From contig JAEZVB010000073.1 of NCBI GenBank assembly GCA_023443285.1, positions 1 through 33,948 of the forward strand: a DNA stretch of 33,948 nt. The letters run 5' to 3'. How positions within the stretch are numbered: position 1 is the stretch's first letter; each line of letters starts with the position of its first letter. Of the stretch, positions 8,625 through 17,153 are shown piece after piece. The notes beneath the pieces were generated by a model that was not told the DNA's origin, ran no database searches, and saw nothing but the letters and a program-made list of their open reading frames with translations. The translations under genes and the position numbers were made by a program. The stretch comes from Bacillota bacterium. Its GTDB lineage: Bacteria; Bacillota; Negativicutes; Sporomusales; Sporomusaceae.

Positions 8625-9275
8625 TCATGCTGGTTCAATGACAACAAAACCATTTACAATACGAGCAATTTCCCGACAAGTAGGTTCATCCTGATTATCA
8701 GGAGCCCTGGCAATTAATCCAGCAATTCTTAACTGACCTGCAATTAACTTATCAGCCATAATGGTTGCTGTTTGATCACCATTAACTCCGGCATGAGCCA
8801 AGCCACGGCATGTACCTTGAACTGTAATATTACCACTAGCGATTACTTCTGCACCAGGGTTGACATCCCCCATAACAACTACAGAACCATTAAATACTAC
8901 TTTCTGACCGCCGCGCAACACTCGTGAAATGATTAATGTTTTTCCGCCTTCTGCTTCCTGACGATATTGAGCAGGAATATCGTCCGCAGGAATGCCAGTA
9001 TCTTGAATAAACTCCGGCGGTAATAACTCTGGTTCAGGACATTCATGCAAGGTTAACCCATAATCAGACAACAGGTTAATTAGCTGCCGACGTTCGTCAC
9101 AAGTTAATGTATTTGCACCTGATACTACCTTGACCCCAGTACTGCCGGTGAAAAAATGGGCAGCCGATTCCAACTTATCCTTCAGTTGTTCCAAAATGAT
9201 AGTAAAATCAACTGACTGGTTTATTACCAGTTCAAGGCCGCCTTTACTACCCTTAAATAATACATCCTCCTGCAT
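8625..9275 (-). CDS. minC: Septum site-determining protein MinC
   Basis: A 216-residue MinC, inhibitor of FtsZ assembly. The N-terminal domain (1-100) begins VLFKGSKGGLELVI. The C-terminal domain (about 110-215) is the right-handed beta-helix that binds MinD and dimerises, with typical repeats such as RGGQKVVFNGSVVVMGDVNPGAEVIASG. The ATG has AGGAGA seven bases upstream. It is the first gene of the minCDE unit and is divergent from the plus-strand BASS transporter. In Bacillus minC directly follows mreD; here the PBP2 gene and that transporter intervene. Confidence 0.95.
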   Translation of the reverse strand: MQEDVLFKGSKGGLELVINQSVDFTIILEQLKDKLESAAHFFTGSTGVKVVSGANTLTCDERRQLINLLSDYGLTLHECPEPELLPPEFIQDTGIPADDIPAQYRQEAEGGKTLIISRVLRGGQKVVFNGSVVVMGDVNPGAEVIASGNITVQGTCRGLAHAGVNGDQTATIMADKLIAGQLRIAGLIARAPDNQDEPTCREIARIVNGFVVIEPA

Positions 9276-9288
9276 ATCTTTCTCCTAA

Positions 9289-9319
9289 ATTTTACCATAA
9301 TTAATTACCTATCTGTCAA
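9289..9319 (-). promoter_or_regulatory. Possible minC promoter
   Basis: On the minus strand there is a perfect -35 TTGACA (9314-9319). The best -10 is TAAAAT (9289-9294) at a long 19-base spacing, with TATGGT overlapping it as an alternative at a short spacing. The -35 is convincing; the exact -10 and the very short leader are not. Confidence 0.45.
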
Positions 9320-9373
9320 CAAATTCGCCTTACTTGCAAAATTTCCTGCAGAATAACATTTACCAATTAAAAT

Positions 9374-9403
9374 TTGCCAAAGAGGTATTGGCAGCAGCAT
9401 AAT
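9374..9403 (+). promoter_or_regulatory. Promoter for the BASS transporter gene
   Basis: On the plus strand TTGCCA (9374-9379) and CATAAT (9398-9403) each match the sigma-A consensus in five of six positions, with an 18-base spacer. They lie 40 bases before the GTG start at 9444. Confidence 0.55.
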
Positions 9404-9443
9404 GAATATACTATCTTAGTTATTTAGCATTGGAGGCAGAAAC

Positions 9444-10403
9444 GTGATTACATATTTAGCCAAAATTACTGCATGGCTGGGACAGCATATGTTTTATATT
9501 GTGCTGTCTGGCCTCTTTCTAGGATTTTTAATACCAATCTCTGATTCTCAGACAACACGGACAGTGGCCATTGGCTCATTTGCATATATGACATTTGTTA
9601 CAGCTCTTGGTACAAGTTTAAAGGAATTTTTACGAGTGCTAAAAAAGCCGGTAGTTCCACTGTGGATACTTGTGCTTATTCATCTTGTAACACCGTTTAT
9701 TGCCTATCTGACAGGGCTTTTGCTGTTTAGCGGCGATCACTATACCCAATTAGGTTACTTGGTAGGTACATCAACCCCAATTGGAGTAACTTCGGTTATC
9801 TGGACTGCTATCGCTGGCGGCAATGTCACCGTTGCTTTGGTCGCCGTCACCCTAGATACACTCATTATCCCGATAATATTACCCTTCTTCTTTAAAGTTA
9901 TTATCGGTCAATCACTGCAAATTGATTATCTACAAATGATGTTTCAATTATTGGCCATGATCACCCTGCCTAGTATCGCCGGAATGCTAATCCATGATTA
10001 TGGAAAAAAAGATATGCTGCCTGACTGCCTTAAAATAGTTGGTAACTTCCTTTCAAAAGCTGCTTTCTTTACCGTAATATTTATTAATGCTGCTATTGTT
10101 GGTCCCGATATCTCCTGGGATTTATCAACACTAAAAATAGTATTGGTAACCATGTTGATAGTCGCAGCAGGCTATCTCTTGGGTTATTTAGGCTCCTTTA
10201 TCTTCAAAAATCGAACAAAAGAAATCACATTAGCCATGATTTATTGTGTTGGGTTACGTAATGCAAGCTTTGGTGTAGTACTAGCCCTGACCTTTTTCCC
10301 ACATGCTGTTGCTATCCCGGTAACTATGACCATCTTATACCAACAGCCATTTGCCGCGCTCATTCCTTACTTTTTCCGGCAAAAGCAGCAATCACATTGC
10401 TAG
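9444..10403 (+). CDS. Bile acid:sodium symporter (BASS/SBF) family transporter
   Basis: A 319-residue integral membrane protein of the BASS superfamily with about ten membrane segments and very little soluble sequence. Typical features are the conserved segment GYLVGTSTPIGVTSVIWTAIAGGN near residues 107-130 and the second crossover region with GLRNASFGVVLALTFFP near residues 272-288. Members move organic anions such as bile acids, pantoate or pyruvate with Na+; the substrate here cannot be told. The GTG start has GGAGG seven bases upstream. It is the only plus-strand gene, sits between the PBP2 gene and minC, and has its own promoter and terminator, so it looks like an insertion into the mre-min cluster. 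Base composition is not obviously different. Confidence 0.85.
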   Translation: MITYLAKITAWLGQHMFYIVLSGLFLGFLIPISDSQTTRTVAIGSFAYMTFVTALGTSLKEFLRVLKKPVVPLWILVLIHLVTPFIAYLTGLLLFSGDHYTQLGYLVGTSTPIGVTSVIWTAIAGGNVTVALVAVTLDTLIIPIILPFFFKVIIGQSLQIDYLQMMFQLLAMITLPSIAGMLIHDYGKKDMLPDCLKIVGNFLSKAAFFTVIFINAAIVGPDISWDLSTLKIVLVTMLIVAAGYLLGYLGSFIFKNRTKEITLAMIYCVGLRNASFGVVLALTFFPHAVAIPVTMTILYQQPFAALIPYFFRQKQQSHC

Positions 10404-10419
10404 TAGTATACAAACTTAC

Positions 10420-10458
10420 GGGGTCAGGCTACATTGGTATGAGCCTAACCCCGTTTTT
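10420..10458 (+). terminator. Terminator between convergent BASS and PBP2 genes
   Basis: GGGGTCAGGCT and AGCCTAACCCC form a stem with one mismatch (10420-10452), followed on the plus strand by GTTTTT. It ends the BASS transcript. Lying only 21 bases past the convergent PBP2 stop, it may also stop minus-strand transcripts, though less clearly because no T run follows there. Confidence 0.85.
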
Positions 10459-10473
10459 ATGTACCGGACATGA

Positions 10474-12306
10474 TCATAACGCTGTTTGAGGCCGGTGTAT
10501 CTTAGCTGATTCAGAAGGAGGCTGATTAATATTAAATGCGGCCTCCAAAATCCGTTTAGCGATTGGAGCAGCTGAAGAAGACCCATATCCTCCTTGTTCA
10601 ACAATAACTGCTATTGCTACGCGCGGATCTTCATAAGGTCCATACGCTACAAACCAGCCATGGTCATTGCCGTGAGAGTTCTCCGCAGTACCAGTCTTAC
10701 CGGCAATGGGAACCGGAAAGTCCTGGAACGTAGTAGATGCGGTTCCGCCTTCTTGCGCTACCTCGCGCAGCGCATCCCGAATAAGGTTTAAATTCGCACT
10801 CGAAATAGTAACTTGCCCAACCTCTTCCGGCGCAAAGGTTTTGATAACTTCACCATTGGCACCAGTAATCCGGCTAACCAGATTCGGCTTATAGCGGTGT
10901 CCACCATTTGCGACTTCACCAATTACCACTGCCATTTGCAGCGGTGTTGCTAACTGAAATCCCTGCCCAATAGCAGCGTCAAATGTTTCGGATAAATACC
11001 ATTCCTCACCATAAACCTTTTCCTTATAACGGCGGTTAGCCACTAATCCATCTGATTCCCCCGGCAAATTAATTCCCGTAAATTCTCCTAGCCCAAACAT
11101 ACGAGCATATTTCTCCAAGTTATCAATGCCTAAACGGTTGCCCATTTCGTAGAAATACACATTATCTGATTTAGATAATGCTTCCCGGAAGTTAATCCAA
11201 CCCAAAACCTCGCCACCGGCATTGCCTTTAGGAATAATCCAGTGGGTTCCGGTATCAAGAATTTTTTCTTCAGGTGTTACTTTGCCAAGTTCCAATGCCG
11301 CTGCACCGGTAATAATCTTAAAAGTTGAACCTGGCGGATACTCACCGGAAATAGCCTTATTATCCATAGGATGATAAGGATTTTCATTAAGCGCTTTCCA
11401 ATCCTTGGACGATATTCCTCCGTTAAATAAGTTTGGATTAAAGGTAGGGCGACTTACCATCGCTAGTATCTCACCTGTTTTCGGATTTAAAACAACAGCA
11501 GCGGCTGCCTTGGCTTTGGTAAATTCAGTCTTGTTTTGCAAATAGATAAGCTGCTCATCAATGGCTACTTCGGCCGCCTTTTGAATCCGGTAATCAATCG
11601 TTAATACCAAATTATGACCAGGCACCGGATCTTTTTTTCCAATTACCTGGCTGGGTCGGCCGTTAACATCAACTTCTACCTGATTACCGCCATCAACACC
11701 GCGAATTTCCTTATCATACAAATTTTCAAGTCCAAATTTGCCAATTATATCGCCGGCTTTATAACCATCCGCTTTACGTTTTTCGAGCTCTACATCATTA
11801 ATTTCACTTACATAGCCAAATACATGGGCTCCAAGCTCATTATTAACATAATTTCTCAGTGGCTGAATTTCAATAACCACGCCAGGTAGCTCGGCACGGC
11901 GTTCTTCAATTTTCGTAACAATATCAGGACCAACGTCGGTTTTGATTCGGAAAGGCTCAAACGAACCGTTACGCTGCGATATCTTAGCTCTAATTTCATC
12001 CACACTCATACCGAGAATTCCAGACAATTTGGCTATTACTTCTTCAGAAACCGGTCCTGTTATTGGCAAAATCGATACAGTAAATCCCGGACGATTGGAT
12101 ACTAACATTACACCATTCCTATCATAAAATACACCGCGCGGCGACATGATGGGAATAAGTCGAATTCGGTTGCCGTCAGCCAACCGATCATAGTAGTGAC
12201 CTTGCGCCATTTGTAAATAGGCAAGGCGACTTACTAAGGCAAAAAAAATCAAAACAATGAACAGACTCAAAATTTCCAGTCGTCCATTTGATCGTTTCAC
12301 AAGCAT
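10474..12306 (-). CDS. mrdA: Penicillin-binding protein 2 (elongasome transpeptidase)
   Basis: A 610-residue class B penicillin-binding protein. One membrane anchor lies at residues 12-34 (ILSLFIVLIFFALVSRLAYL), followed by the PBP dimerisation domain and the transpeptidase domain. The catalytic Ser327 is in GSTFK, the second motif SDN is in EALSKSDNVYFYE, and the third is KTGT in AGKTGTAEN. It cross-links sidewall peptidoglycan with RodA under MreB/C/D control, and lies directly after mreD. The ATG has GGAGG seven bases upstream. The 3' end converges on the BASS gene. Confidence 0.95.
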   Translation of the reverse strand: MLVKRSNGRLEILSLFIVLIFFALVSRLAYLQMAQGHYYDRLADGNRIRLIPIMSPRGVFYDRNGVMLVSNRPGFTVSILPITGPVSEEVIAKLSGILGMSVDEIRAKISQRNGSFEPFRIKTDVGPDIVTKIEERRAELPGVVIEIQPLRNYVNNELGAHVFGYVSEINDVELEKRKADGYKAGDIIGKFGLENLYDKEIRGVDGGNQVEVDVNGRPSQVIGKKDPVPGHNLVLTIDYRIQKAAEVAIDEQLIYLQNKTEFTKAKAAAAVVLNPKTGEILAMVSRPTFNPNLFNGGISSKDWKALNENPYHPMDNKAISGEYPPGSTFKIITGAAALELGKVTPEEKILDTGTHWIIPKGNAGGEVLGWINFREALSKSDNVYFYEMGNRLGIDNLEKYARMFGLGEFTGINLPGESDGLVANRRYKEKVYGEEWYLSETFDAAIGQGFQLATPLQMAVVIGEVANGGHRYKPNLVSRITGANGEVIKTFAPEEVGQVTISSANLNLIRDALREVAQEGGTASTTFQDFPVPIAGKTGTAENSHGNDHGWFVAYGPYEDPRVAIAVIVEQGGYGSSSAAPIAKRILEAAFNINQPPSESAKIHRPQTAL

Positions 12307-12342
12307 ATGGCAACCTCCTTTCGGGCAGGATTAAACATCTAC

Positions 12343-12837
12343 TTAAAATTGACTTTGATTGCCAAATGTAATTCGATAAATTAGTCTATGTACTGGAATA
12401 CACAGCAAAATATTATAGGCTAATGAAGGCAGCATCTGATTCTTTAGTATTGGAATAAACTCTATCTTGTAGCCTAAAATAAAAAGAAAAGCATGCATGA
12501 TCGCACTATTAAAGAATGTCGCAATAATAACTGCCAAAACAGGCAAAACAACACTCTCTTTAAACACTTTGCGTTCAGCTAAACCGGCAGCATAACCTGT
12601 CGCCATCTTAGATAATGTGTTTAATCCAAAAATATTACCTGAGGCAAAATCCTGAAGTAAGCCGGCAAAAAAGCCTACTCCAATTGCTCGTTCCCGTCCG
12701 GCCAACACACCACAAGCTACTACGATGATTAAAATAATATCAGGCTTGGTTCCAGGCGCAAAAATTAGTGGCAATAATACAGCTTGAATAGCAATAGTCA
12801 CAAGCAGCAAAGCAGCCCAAACAAGTGTAGTTTTCAT
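12343..12837 (-). CDS. mreD: Rod shape-determining protein MreD
   Basis: A 164-residue hydrophobic protein with about five membrane segments (from TLVWAALLLVTIAIQAVLLP). Its position, size and the motif VGFFAGLLQDFASGNIFGLNTL match MreD. It is part of the elongasome membrane complex with MreC, RodA and PBP2. The ATG overlaps the mreC stop by four bases (ATGA), indicating coupled translation. Confidence 0.93.
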   Translation of the reverse strand: MKTTLVWAALLLVTIAIQAVLLPLIFAPGTKPDIILIIVVACGVLAGRERAIGVGFFAGLLQDFASGNIFGLNTLSKMATGYAAGLAERKVFKESVVLPVLAVIIATFFNSAIMHAFLFILGYKIEFIPILKNQMLPSLAYNILLCIPVHRLIYRITFGNQSQF

Positions 12838-13748
12838 CGCCCTACCCCTTTCGGCTGCGCAGGAGGCTGGCCTGGCTGAGGAGCCTTTCCGGGTGTAACC
12901 GGCGTAAGTGCCTCTGGCATAGGTTCACGCGAACGAACAATTACCAATACTTCTTCTAATCTATCAAAATCTACCGCTGGCTTCAAGACAGCGTATTTTA
13001 ATAATCCGCCTTCATCATTAACAACATCGACAACTTCACCAACCAACAATCCTTTCGGAAATATTCCACCAAATCCCGAGGTAATAATCTTATCGCTTTT
13101 GATGACATCAGCATCACGCGCAATATTCACCATACGAGGCGTCTGTGCATTAGCCCCACTGCCTTCAACTATTCCGGCAACCCGTGACTCAGGCCGTTGC
13201 ACCAGGCACCCAACAGCACTGCGCGGATCCAAAATAAGCTGTACTTTAGCAGAATTATTATATACACTGACAACACTACCGACAAGTCCTTGTGACGCCA
13301 TTACCGTCATATCTTTGGTTAACCCATCGGCAGCACCTTTATTAATCATAATAATACTTGTCCAGGTCCCTGGATCACGGGCAATTACTTGAGCAGCCAC
13401 AAAATCAAACTGCGGAGCCCCTCTTTTGTAATCAAGCATTGCCCGCAGTCTCGCATTCTCTGCCAAAATTTCAGTAGTATTAACAATATTCTGGCGAAGC
13501 TCTTCATTTTCAACTTTTAGAGCCTGATTATCCCTGTATGCAGTCATAATTTGGCTAGTAAAAGCACCTGTATGACGTATACCATAACCGATTTTTCCTA
13601 ACACATATTCAACTGGCGTTAACAACGTAGCTACAACCCGTTCCATAAAAGCGAATTGATACTTACCTTGCGCAACTGTACTAGCCAGCAAAAAGACGGT
13701 CAGTACCGCCACAATAAGAATAACCGCCTTTTTGTGAATAAATCGCAC
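12834..13748 (-). CDS. mreC: Rod shape-determining protein MreC
   Basis: A 304-residue MreC with an N-terminal membrane anchor (residues 7-25), a coiled coil (about 65-105, with NQALKVENEELRQ) and the double beta-barrel domain (about 115-270, with VIARDPGTWTSIIMINKGA and GIFPKGLLVGEVV). It is the periplasmic scaffold that links MreB to PBP2. The last 30 residues are a Pro/Gln-rich tail that is not part of the fold. It starts with GTG at 13748, with AGGAAGGGG upstream. It lies 81 bases after mreB and overlaps mreD. Confidence 0.94.
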   Translation of the reverse strand: MRFIHKKAVILIVAVLTVFLLASTVAQGKYQFAFMERVVATLLTPVEYVLGKIGYGIRHTGAFTSQIMTAYRDNQALKVENEELRQNIVNTTEILAENARLRAMLDYKRGAPQFDFVAAQVIARDPGTWTSIIMINKGAADGLTKDMTVMASQGLVGSVVSVYNNSAKVQLILDPRSAVGCLVQRPESRVAGIVEGSGANAQTPRMVNIARDADVIKSDKIITSGFGGIFPKGLLVGEVVDVVNDEGGLLKYAVLKPAVDFDRLEEVLVIVRSREPMPEALTPVTPGKAPQPGQPPAQPKGVGR

Positions 13749-13829
13749 TTTCTGTGCCCCTTCCTTACCTATATTAATCTAATCTTAACTTCTTGCGCTA
13801 ACACAACTGCCAGTATTAGATGGTTGTAA

Positions 13830-14864
13830 CTAGTTTAGTTTTTTCGTAGTCATCAGTACCCGTTTTAATAAATCTATGCTTTCTAAGGCACCACCAGTAC
13901 CCGCCGCAACACAAGACAAAGCATCTTCTGAAATATGTACGGGCATACCGGTTTCTCTGCTCAACAGTAAGTCAAGGCCGCGCAAGAGCGAGCCTCCCCC
14001 TGTCATGACAATGCCTCTATCCATAATATCAGAGGCTAATTCAGGCGGAGTTTTTTCCAAGGTAACTTTTACAGCCTCAATAATGCCTGAAACCGGCTCA
14101 CTGAGCGCCAATTGTACTTCACTGGCTTTAATTGTCAAGGTTTTGGGCAAACCGCTGACCAAATCACGTCCCCGCACATCAAATTGTTCATCAGCCTTTG
14201 GTAAAATAGCTGCACCAATTTTAATTTTGACTTCTTCCGCCGTACGTTCACCAATCATTAAATTATAAGTACGTTTAATATACTGAACAATGGCTTCATC
14301 CATTTCGTCGCCACCAATACGGATGGAACGACTGGTAACAATGCCGCCTAACGATATAACAGCCACTTCCGTAGTACCCCCGCCAATATCTACAACCATA
14401 TTTCCGGTTGGTTCATGCACAGGCAACCCAGCCCCAATAGCAGCTGCCATTGGCTCTTCAATCAAATAGGCTTCCCTGGCGCCAGCCTGAATAGTAGCAT
14501 CAATAACTGCCCTTTTTTCAACTTCGGTAACGCCCGATGGCACACCAACAATGACGCGTGGTCTTATAAACGATTTGGAATCCATGGCTTTTCTAATAAA
14601 ATATTTAAGCATAGCTTGGGTAACATCAAAATCAGCAATTACACCATCCTTAAGCGGCCTAATAGCCACAATATTCCCTGGTGTACGGCCAATCATTTGC
14701 TTAGCTTCTTCACCAACGGCAAGCACCTCACCGGTATCACGCTGGATAGCAACTACCGATGGCTCTCTAAGAACAATCCCTCTGCCTTTCACATGCACTA
14801 ATGTATTGGCTGTTCCCAGGTCTATACCCATGTCACGTGACAGTGACCCAAATAAGTTAAACAT
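13830..14864 (-). CDS. mreB: Actin-like rod shape protein MreB
   Basis: A 344-residue bacterial actin. The phosphate 1 motif is in GIDLGTANTLVHVKGRGIV near residues 14-32, phosphate 2 is VVDIGGGTTEVAVISLGG, and the adenosine motif is MDRGIVMTGGGSLLRGLD. It forms membrane-associated filaments that direct sidewall synthesis. The start ATG has AAAGGGG upstream. It is followed by mreC and mreD in the standard order and preceded by radC, as in Bacillus. Confidence 0.97.
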   Translation of the reverse strand: MFNLFGSLSRDMGIDLGTANTLVHVKGRGIVLREPSVVAIQRDTGEVLAVGEEAKQMIGRTPGNIVAIRPLKDGVIADFDVTQAMLKYFIRKAMDSKSFIRPRVIVGVPSGVTEVEKRAVIDATIQAGAREAYLIEEPMAAAIGAGLPVHEPTGNMVVDIGGGTTEVAVISLGGIVTSRSIRIGGDEMDEAIVQYIKRTYNLMIGERTAEEVKIKIGAAILPKADEQFDVRGRDLVSGLPKTLTIKASEVQLALSEPVSGIIEAVKVTLEKTPPELASDIMDRGIVMTGGGSLLRGLDLLLSRETGMPVHISEDALSCVAAGTGGALESIDLLKRVLMTTKKLN

Positions 14865-14894
14865 CGACTTTAACCCCTTTCATTTAAAAACCTA

Positions 14895-15584
14895 TTATAT
14901 TATTCCCTTTTCTTTAAAGCTAACATACTTGCCATCACCGATTATTACATGATCGAGAACAGAAATACTGAGCAAATTCCCTGCTTCTATCAATTGTTTG
15001 GTAAGGCTAATATCTTCCTGACTTGGCATTGGATCACCACTCGGATGATTATGAACCAAAATAATAGCAGCAGCACTGTAACTAATAGCCTCGCGGAACA
15101 ACTCTCGCGGATGGACGATTGAGGCATTTAAGCTGCCGACTGAAATAATTGCCCGGGCAATAACATGATTCTTGGTAGTTAAAAGTAATGCCACAAAATG
15201 CTCTTTAGTTTGATACCGTAATTCAGCCATCATTAAATCGGCCGCATCACGCGGACTTCTGATTATCGGTCGCTCTCCCGGATCTTTCTGGCTTAGCCTC
15301 CGCCCTAGTTCAATGCCAGCTATTACAGTAACTGCTTTAACTAAACCAATACCTGTTGTTTTACTTAATTCTGGCGGCGATATATTGCCAAGACCGGCTA
15401 ATTCATATTTTGTTAAAAGCTGTTCAGCCAGACGATTAACCGGCAGGTTTTTCGTACCTGTCCTAAGTAGTATTGCGAGCAATTCTGCATTGCTTAAAGC
15501 CTTAACACCCTTTTCCAGCATCTTTTCGCGTGGCCTTTCAGTCTCAGGCAATTCCCGCATCATTAACTGCTTGTCCATACTCAT
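14895..15584 (-). CDS. radC: RadC/JAB-domain protein
   Basis: A 229-residue RadC-family protein. The N-terminal helix-hairpin-helix region (ELSKTTGIGLVKAVTVIAG) precedes a JAMM/MPN+ metalloprotease-like domain with HNHPSGDPMPSQED (His178, His180, Asp184) and the upstream Glu129. The old link to DNA repair is doubtful and the true role is unknown. I chose the ATG at 15584 because it overlaps the maf stop as ATGA and has GGGAG ten bases upstream; an ATG at 15593 is possible. Its place between maf and mreB is conserved in Firmicutes. Confidence 0.93.
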   Translation of the reverse strand: MSMDKQLMMRELPETERPREKMLEKGVKALSNAELLAILLRTGTKNLPVNRLAEQLLTKYELAGLGNISPPELSKTTGIGLVKAVTVIAGIELGRRLSQKDPGERPIIRSPRDAADLMMAELRYQTKEHFVALLLTTKNHVIARAIISVGSLNASIVHPRELFREAISYSAAAIILVHNHPSGDPMPSQEDISLTKQLIEAGNLLSISVLDHVIIGDGKYVSFKEKGII

Positions 15585-16150
15585 AAAATGCATACTCCCA
15601 CTTGCCGGAGCAATTCTGAAAGCCTAACAAGCGGCAACCCCACTACATTGCTGTAGCAACCGGTAATACTCTCTACCAACAATGCGCCCTTTCCCTGAAT
15701 AGCATAAGCCCCAGCCTTATCCATGGGTTCTCCGGTATCAACATAGCGTTTAATCTGTTCTGGAGACAACGGACGAAATTTAACCGTTGTAGTATTACAG
15801 CCACTAATCACGTTCTCACCCTTAGCCACAGCCACTCCCGTAATAACAGTATGTTCCCTTCCAGCAAGGATTGTCAGCATGTTAATCGCATGTTGGCAGT
15901 CTTGTGGTTTGCCAAATACTTTGTCATCTACCACCACAATAGTATCAGCACCAATAACAACAGCATCCTTAGAAACTTTCCTACTTACAGCTATTGCTTT
16001 ATCAACTGCATGCGCCATTGCCAGTTCCTGTGGCAGTAATTCTTTGGTATTGTCTTCCTCCACATCACTAACCACAATTTTAAAATCGAGGCCGATCAAT
16101 TCTAATAGCTGCTGGCGCCTAGGAGATGCAGATGCTAGGATTATTTCCAT
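15581..16150 (-). CDS. maf: Maf-family nucleoside triphosphate pyrophosphatase
   Basis: A 189-residue Maf protein, a house-cleaning pyrophosphatase that hydrolyses non-canonical or pyrimidine nucleoside triphosphates (dTTP/UTP type). The signature ILASASPRR is at residues 4-12. VIGADTIVVVDDKVFGKP and GAYAIQGKGALLVESITGCYSNVVGLPL are the other conserved blocks. The start at 16150 has AGGAGG nine bases upstream; a frame extension to 16195 adds residues not found in the family. It is followed by radC with a four-base overlap. Confidence 0.95.
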   Translation of the reverse strand: MEIILASASPRRQQLLELIGLDFKIVVSDVEEDNTKELLPQELAMAHAVDKAIAVSRKVSKDAVVIGADTIVVVDDKVFGKPQDCQHAINMLTILAGREHTVITGVAVAKGENVISGCNTTTVKFRPLSPEQIKRYVDTGEPMDKAGAYAIQGKGALLVESITGCYSNVVGLPLVRLSELLRQVGVCIL

Positions 16151-16163
16151 ACCATAATTCCTC

Positions 16164-16454
16164 CTAAAACCGCCGAAACAGCATGATAGCAGCAATAATT
16201 CCCAGTATACTCATCAAATTCGGGTACAGCGCGAAGCCAATAACTAATTTTATCACATAGAGGTTAATCGCAACAGGCGGCAAATCAAATACCGGGAATG
16301 GTTTAATAAGATAAGGAGCTACGCCTGATAACAAACTAGAGTTAGCAGCAAGTTCACCTAAAATACCGCCAACGATTGCCCCTGTTACTAAAAATAGCAC
16401 CATCATTCCTATACTCTTTCCAGCCGAGTTTCCCCTATTACCGCTGGTTCTCAC
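16164..16454 (-). CDS. DUF4321 small membrane protein
   Basis: A 96-residue protein with two membrane segments (about 15-37 and 70-93) matching DUF4321. Conserved features are GAIVGGILGE and the terminal GIIAAIMLFRRF. It has no known function. In many Firmicutes it sits next to maf/radC/mreB, as here. The GTG start at 16454 has AAAGGGGG upstream. It is 13 bases from maf. Confidence 0.85.
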   Translation of the reverse strand: MRTSGNRGNSAGKSIGMMVLFLVTGAIVGGILGELAANSSLLSGVAPYLIKPFPVFDLPPVAINLYVIKLVIGFALYPNLMSILGIIAAIMLFRRF

Positions 16455-16489
16455 CGTAATTCCCCCTTTGGGTGTCCAAAAAATGAAAT

Positions 16490-16615
16490 AAATCCTTGTT
16501 CCTTACCCTAACAGAAAGTATAACTTTCTTAAAAGCAGGATAAGTGCAACATCGACTTCCGCTTTCGCCTAAAGGCTCGGCGCAAGCCGTGTTTTCTTTA
16601 CAAGGACGGTATTTA
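16490..16615. other. Structured intergenic element of unknown kind
   Basis: The 166-base gap between the Gx-family gene and DUF4321 has no ORF but holds several small inverted repeats. These are CGGCGCAAGCCG (16578-16589), nested in GGCTCGGCGCAAGCC; GCCTAAAGGC (16567-16576); and AGAAAGTATAACTTTCT (16513-16529). It is richer in short palindromes than other gaps here. It could be a dispersed intergenic repeat, an attenuator or an mRNA leader for DUF4321-maf. No known riboswitch class was recognised. Confidence 0.35.
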
Positions 16616-16620
16616 TTTAC

Positions 16621-17151
16621 CTAATCTGTATTACTAATTTTAAAGCCATACTTGACCGGAACTTTTGCAAGACAATAGTTTGCAGCCAAACCGGTAAATA
16701 AGCCGGTAGGTACAGCAAATATGAGCAAATAAGGTAAGTACCATAATAAACCCAAGCTATGAACAAGAATAGCTGCCAAAATTACTTGGGTTGTATTGTG
16801 TACTGCTGCGCCAAATAGGCTAACGCCAGCTAAGGAGAATACTCCTTTGTATTTTTTACAGATATACACCATAATAAAAATACTTGCAAGCGCACCGCCC
16901 ATACTCATAAAAAAGGCTGGTCCCAAGAGCGAACCGCTGAACAGCGAGCCGATTACTACACGGGCAACTGCAACGTATACAGCATCCTGCCAACCAAGCA
17001 AAAGGATTGCCAGAAGGGAAATAATATTGGCTAAACCAAGCTTTACTCCGGGCACAGGCACAGGAATTGGCAACTGACTTTCCACCACATGAAGAGAGGA
17101 AGCCATAGCCACTAACAAAGCTAATAGAACCACGCGTTTAGTTTTACCCAC
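16621..17151 (-). CDS. Gx transporter / HepT-like (Hpre_diP_synt_I) membrane protein
   Basis: A 176-residue membrane protein with about five segments, of the family once called heptaprenyl diphosphate synthase component I (PF07456) and now Gx transporter. It shows the typical blocks LPIPVPVPGVKLGLANIISLLAI and GPAFFMSMGGALAS. The fold resembles ECF-type substrate-binding membrane subunits, so a transport or membrane scaffold role is more likely than prenyl synthesis. It starts with GTG at 17151, two bases after the NusG_II gene, so the two are coupled. The same pair occurs, as I recall, as EetB/EetA in flavin-based extracellular electron transfer loci. Its substrate is unknown. Confidence 0.8.
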   Translation of the reverse strand: MGKTKRVVLLALLVAMASSLHVVESQLPIPVPVPGVKLGLANIISLLAILLLGWQDAVYVAVARVVIGSLFSGSLLGPAFFMSMGGALASIFIMVYICKKYKGVFSLAGVSLFGAAVHNTTQVILAAILVHSLGLLWYLPYLLIFAVPTGLFTGLAANYCLAKVPVKYGFKISNTD

Positions 17152-17153
17152 AG

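Noticed and set aside
10416..10604. 62-codon minus-strand frame at the 3' end of the PBP2 gene
   Set aside because: It overlaps the PBP2 gene in another frame and the convergent terminator. It has no supporting signal.
14551..14952. 133-codon plus-strand frame opposite mreB
   Set aside because: It lies entirely on the complement of mreB/radC coding sequence, whose family match is unambiguous.
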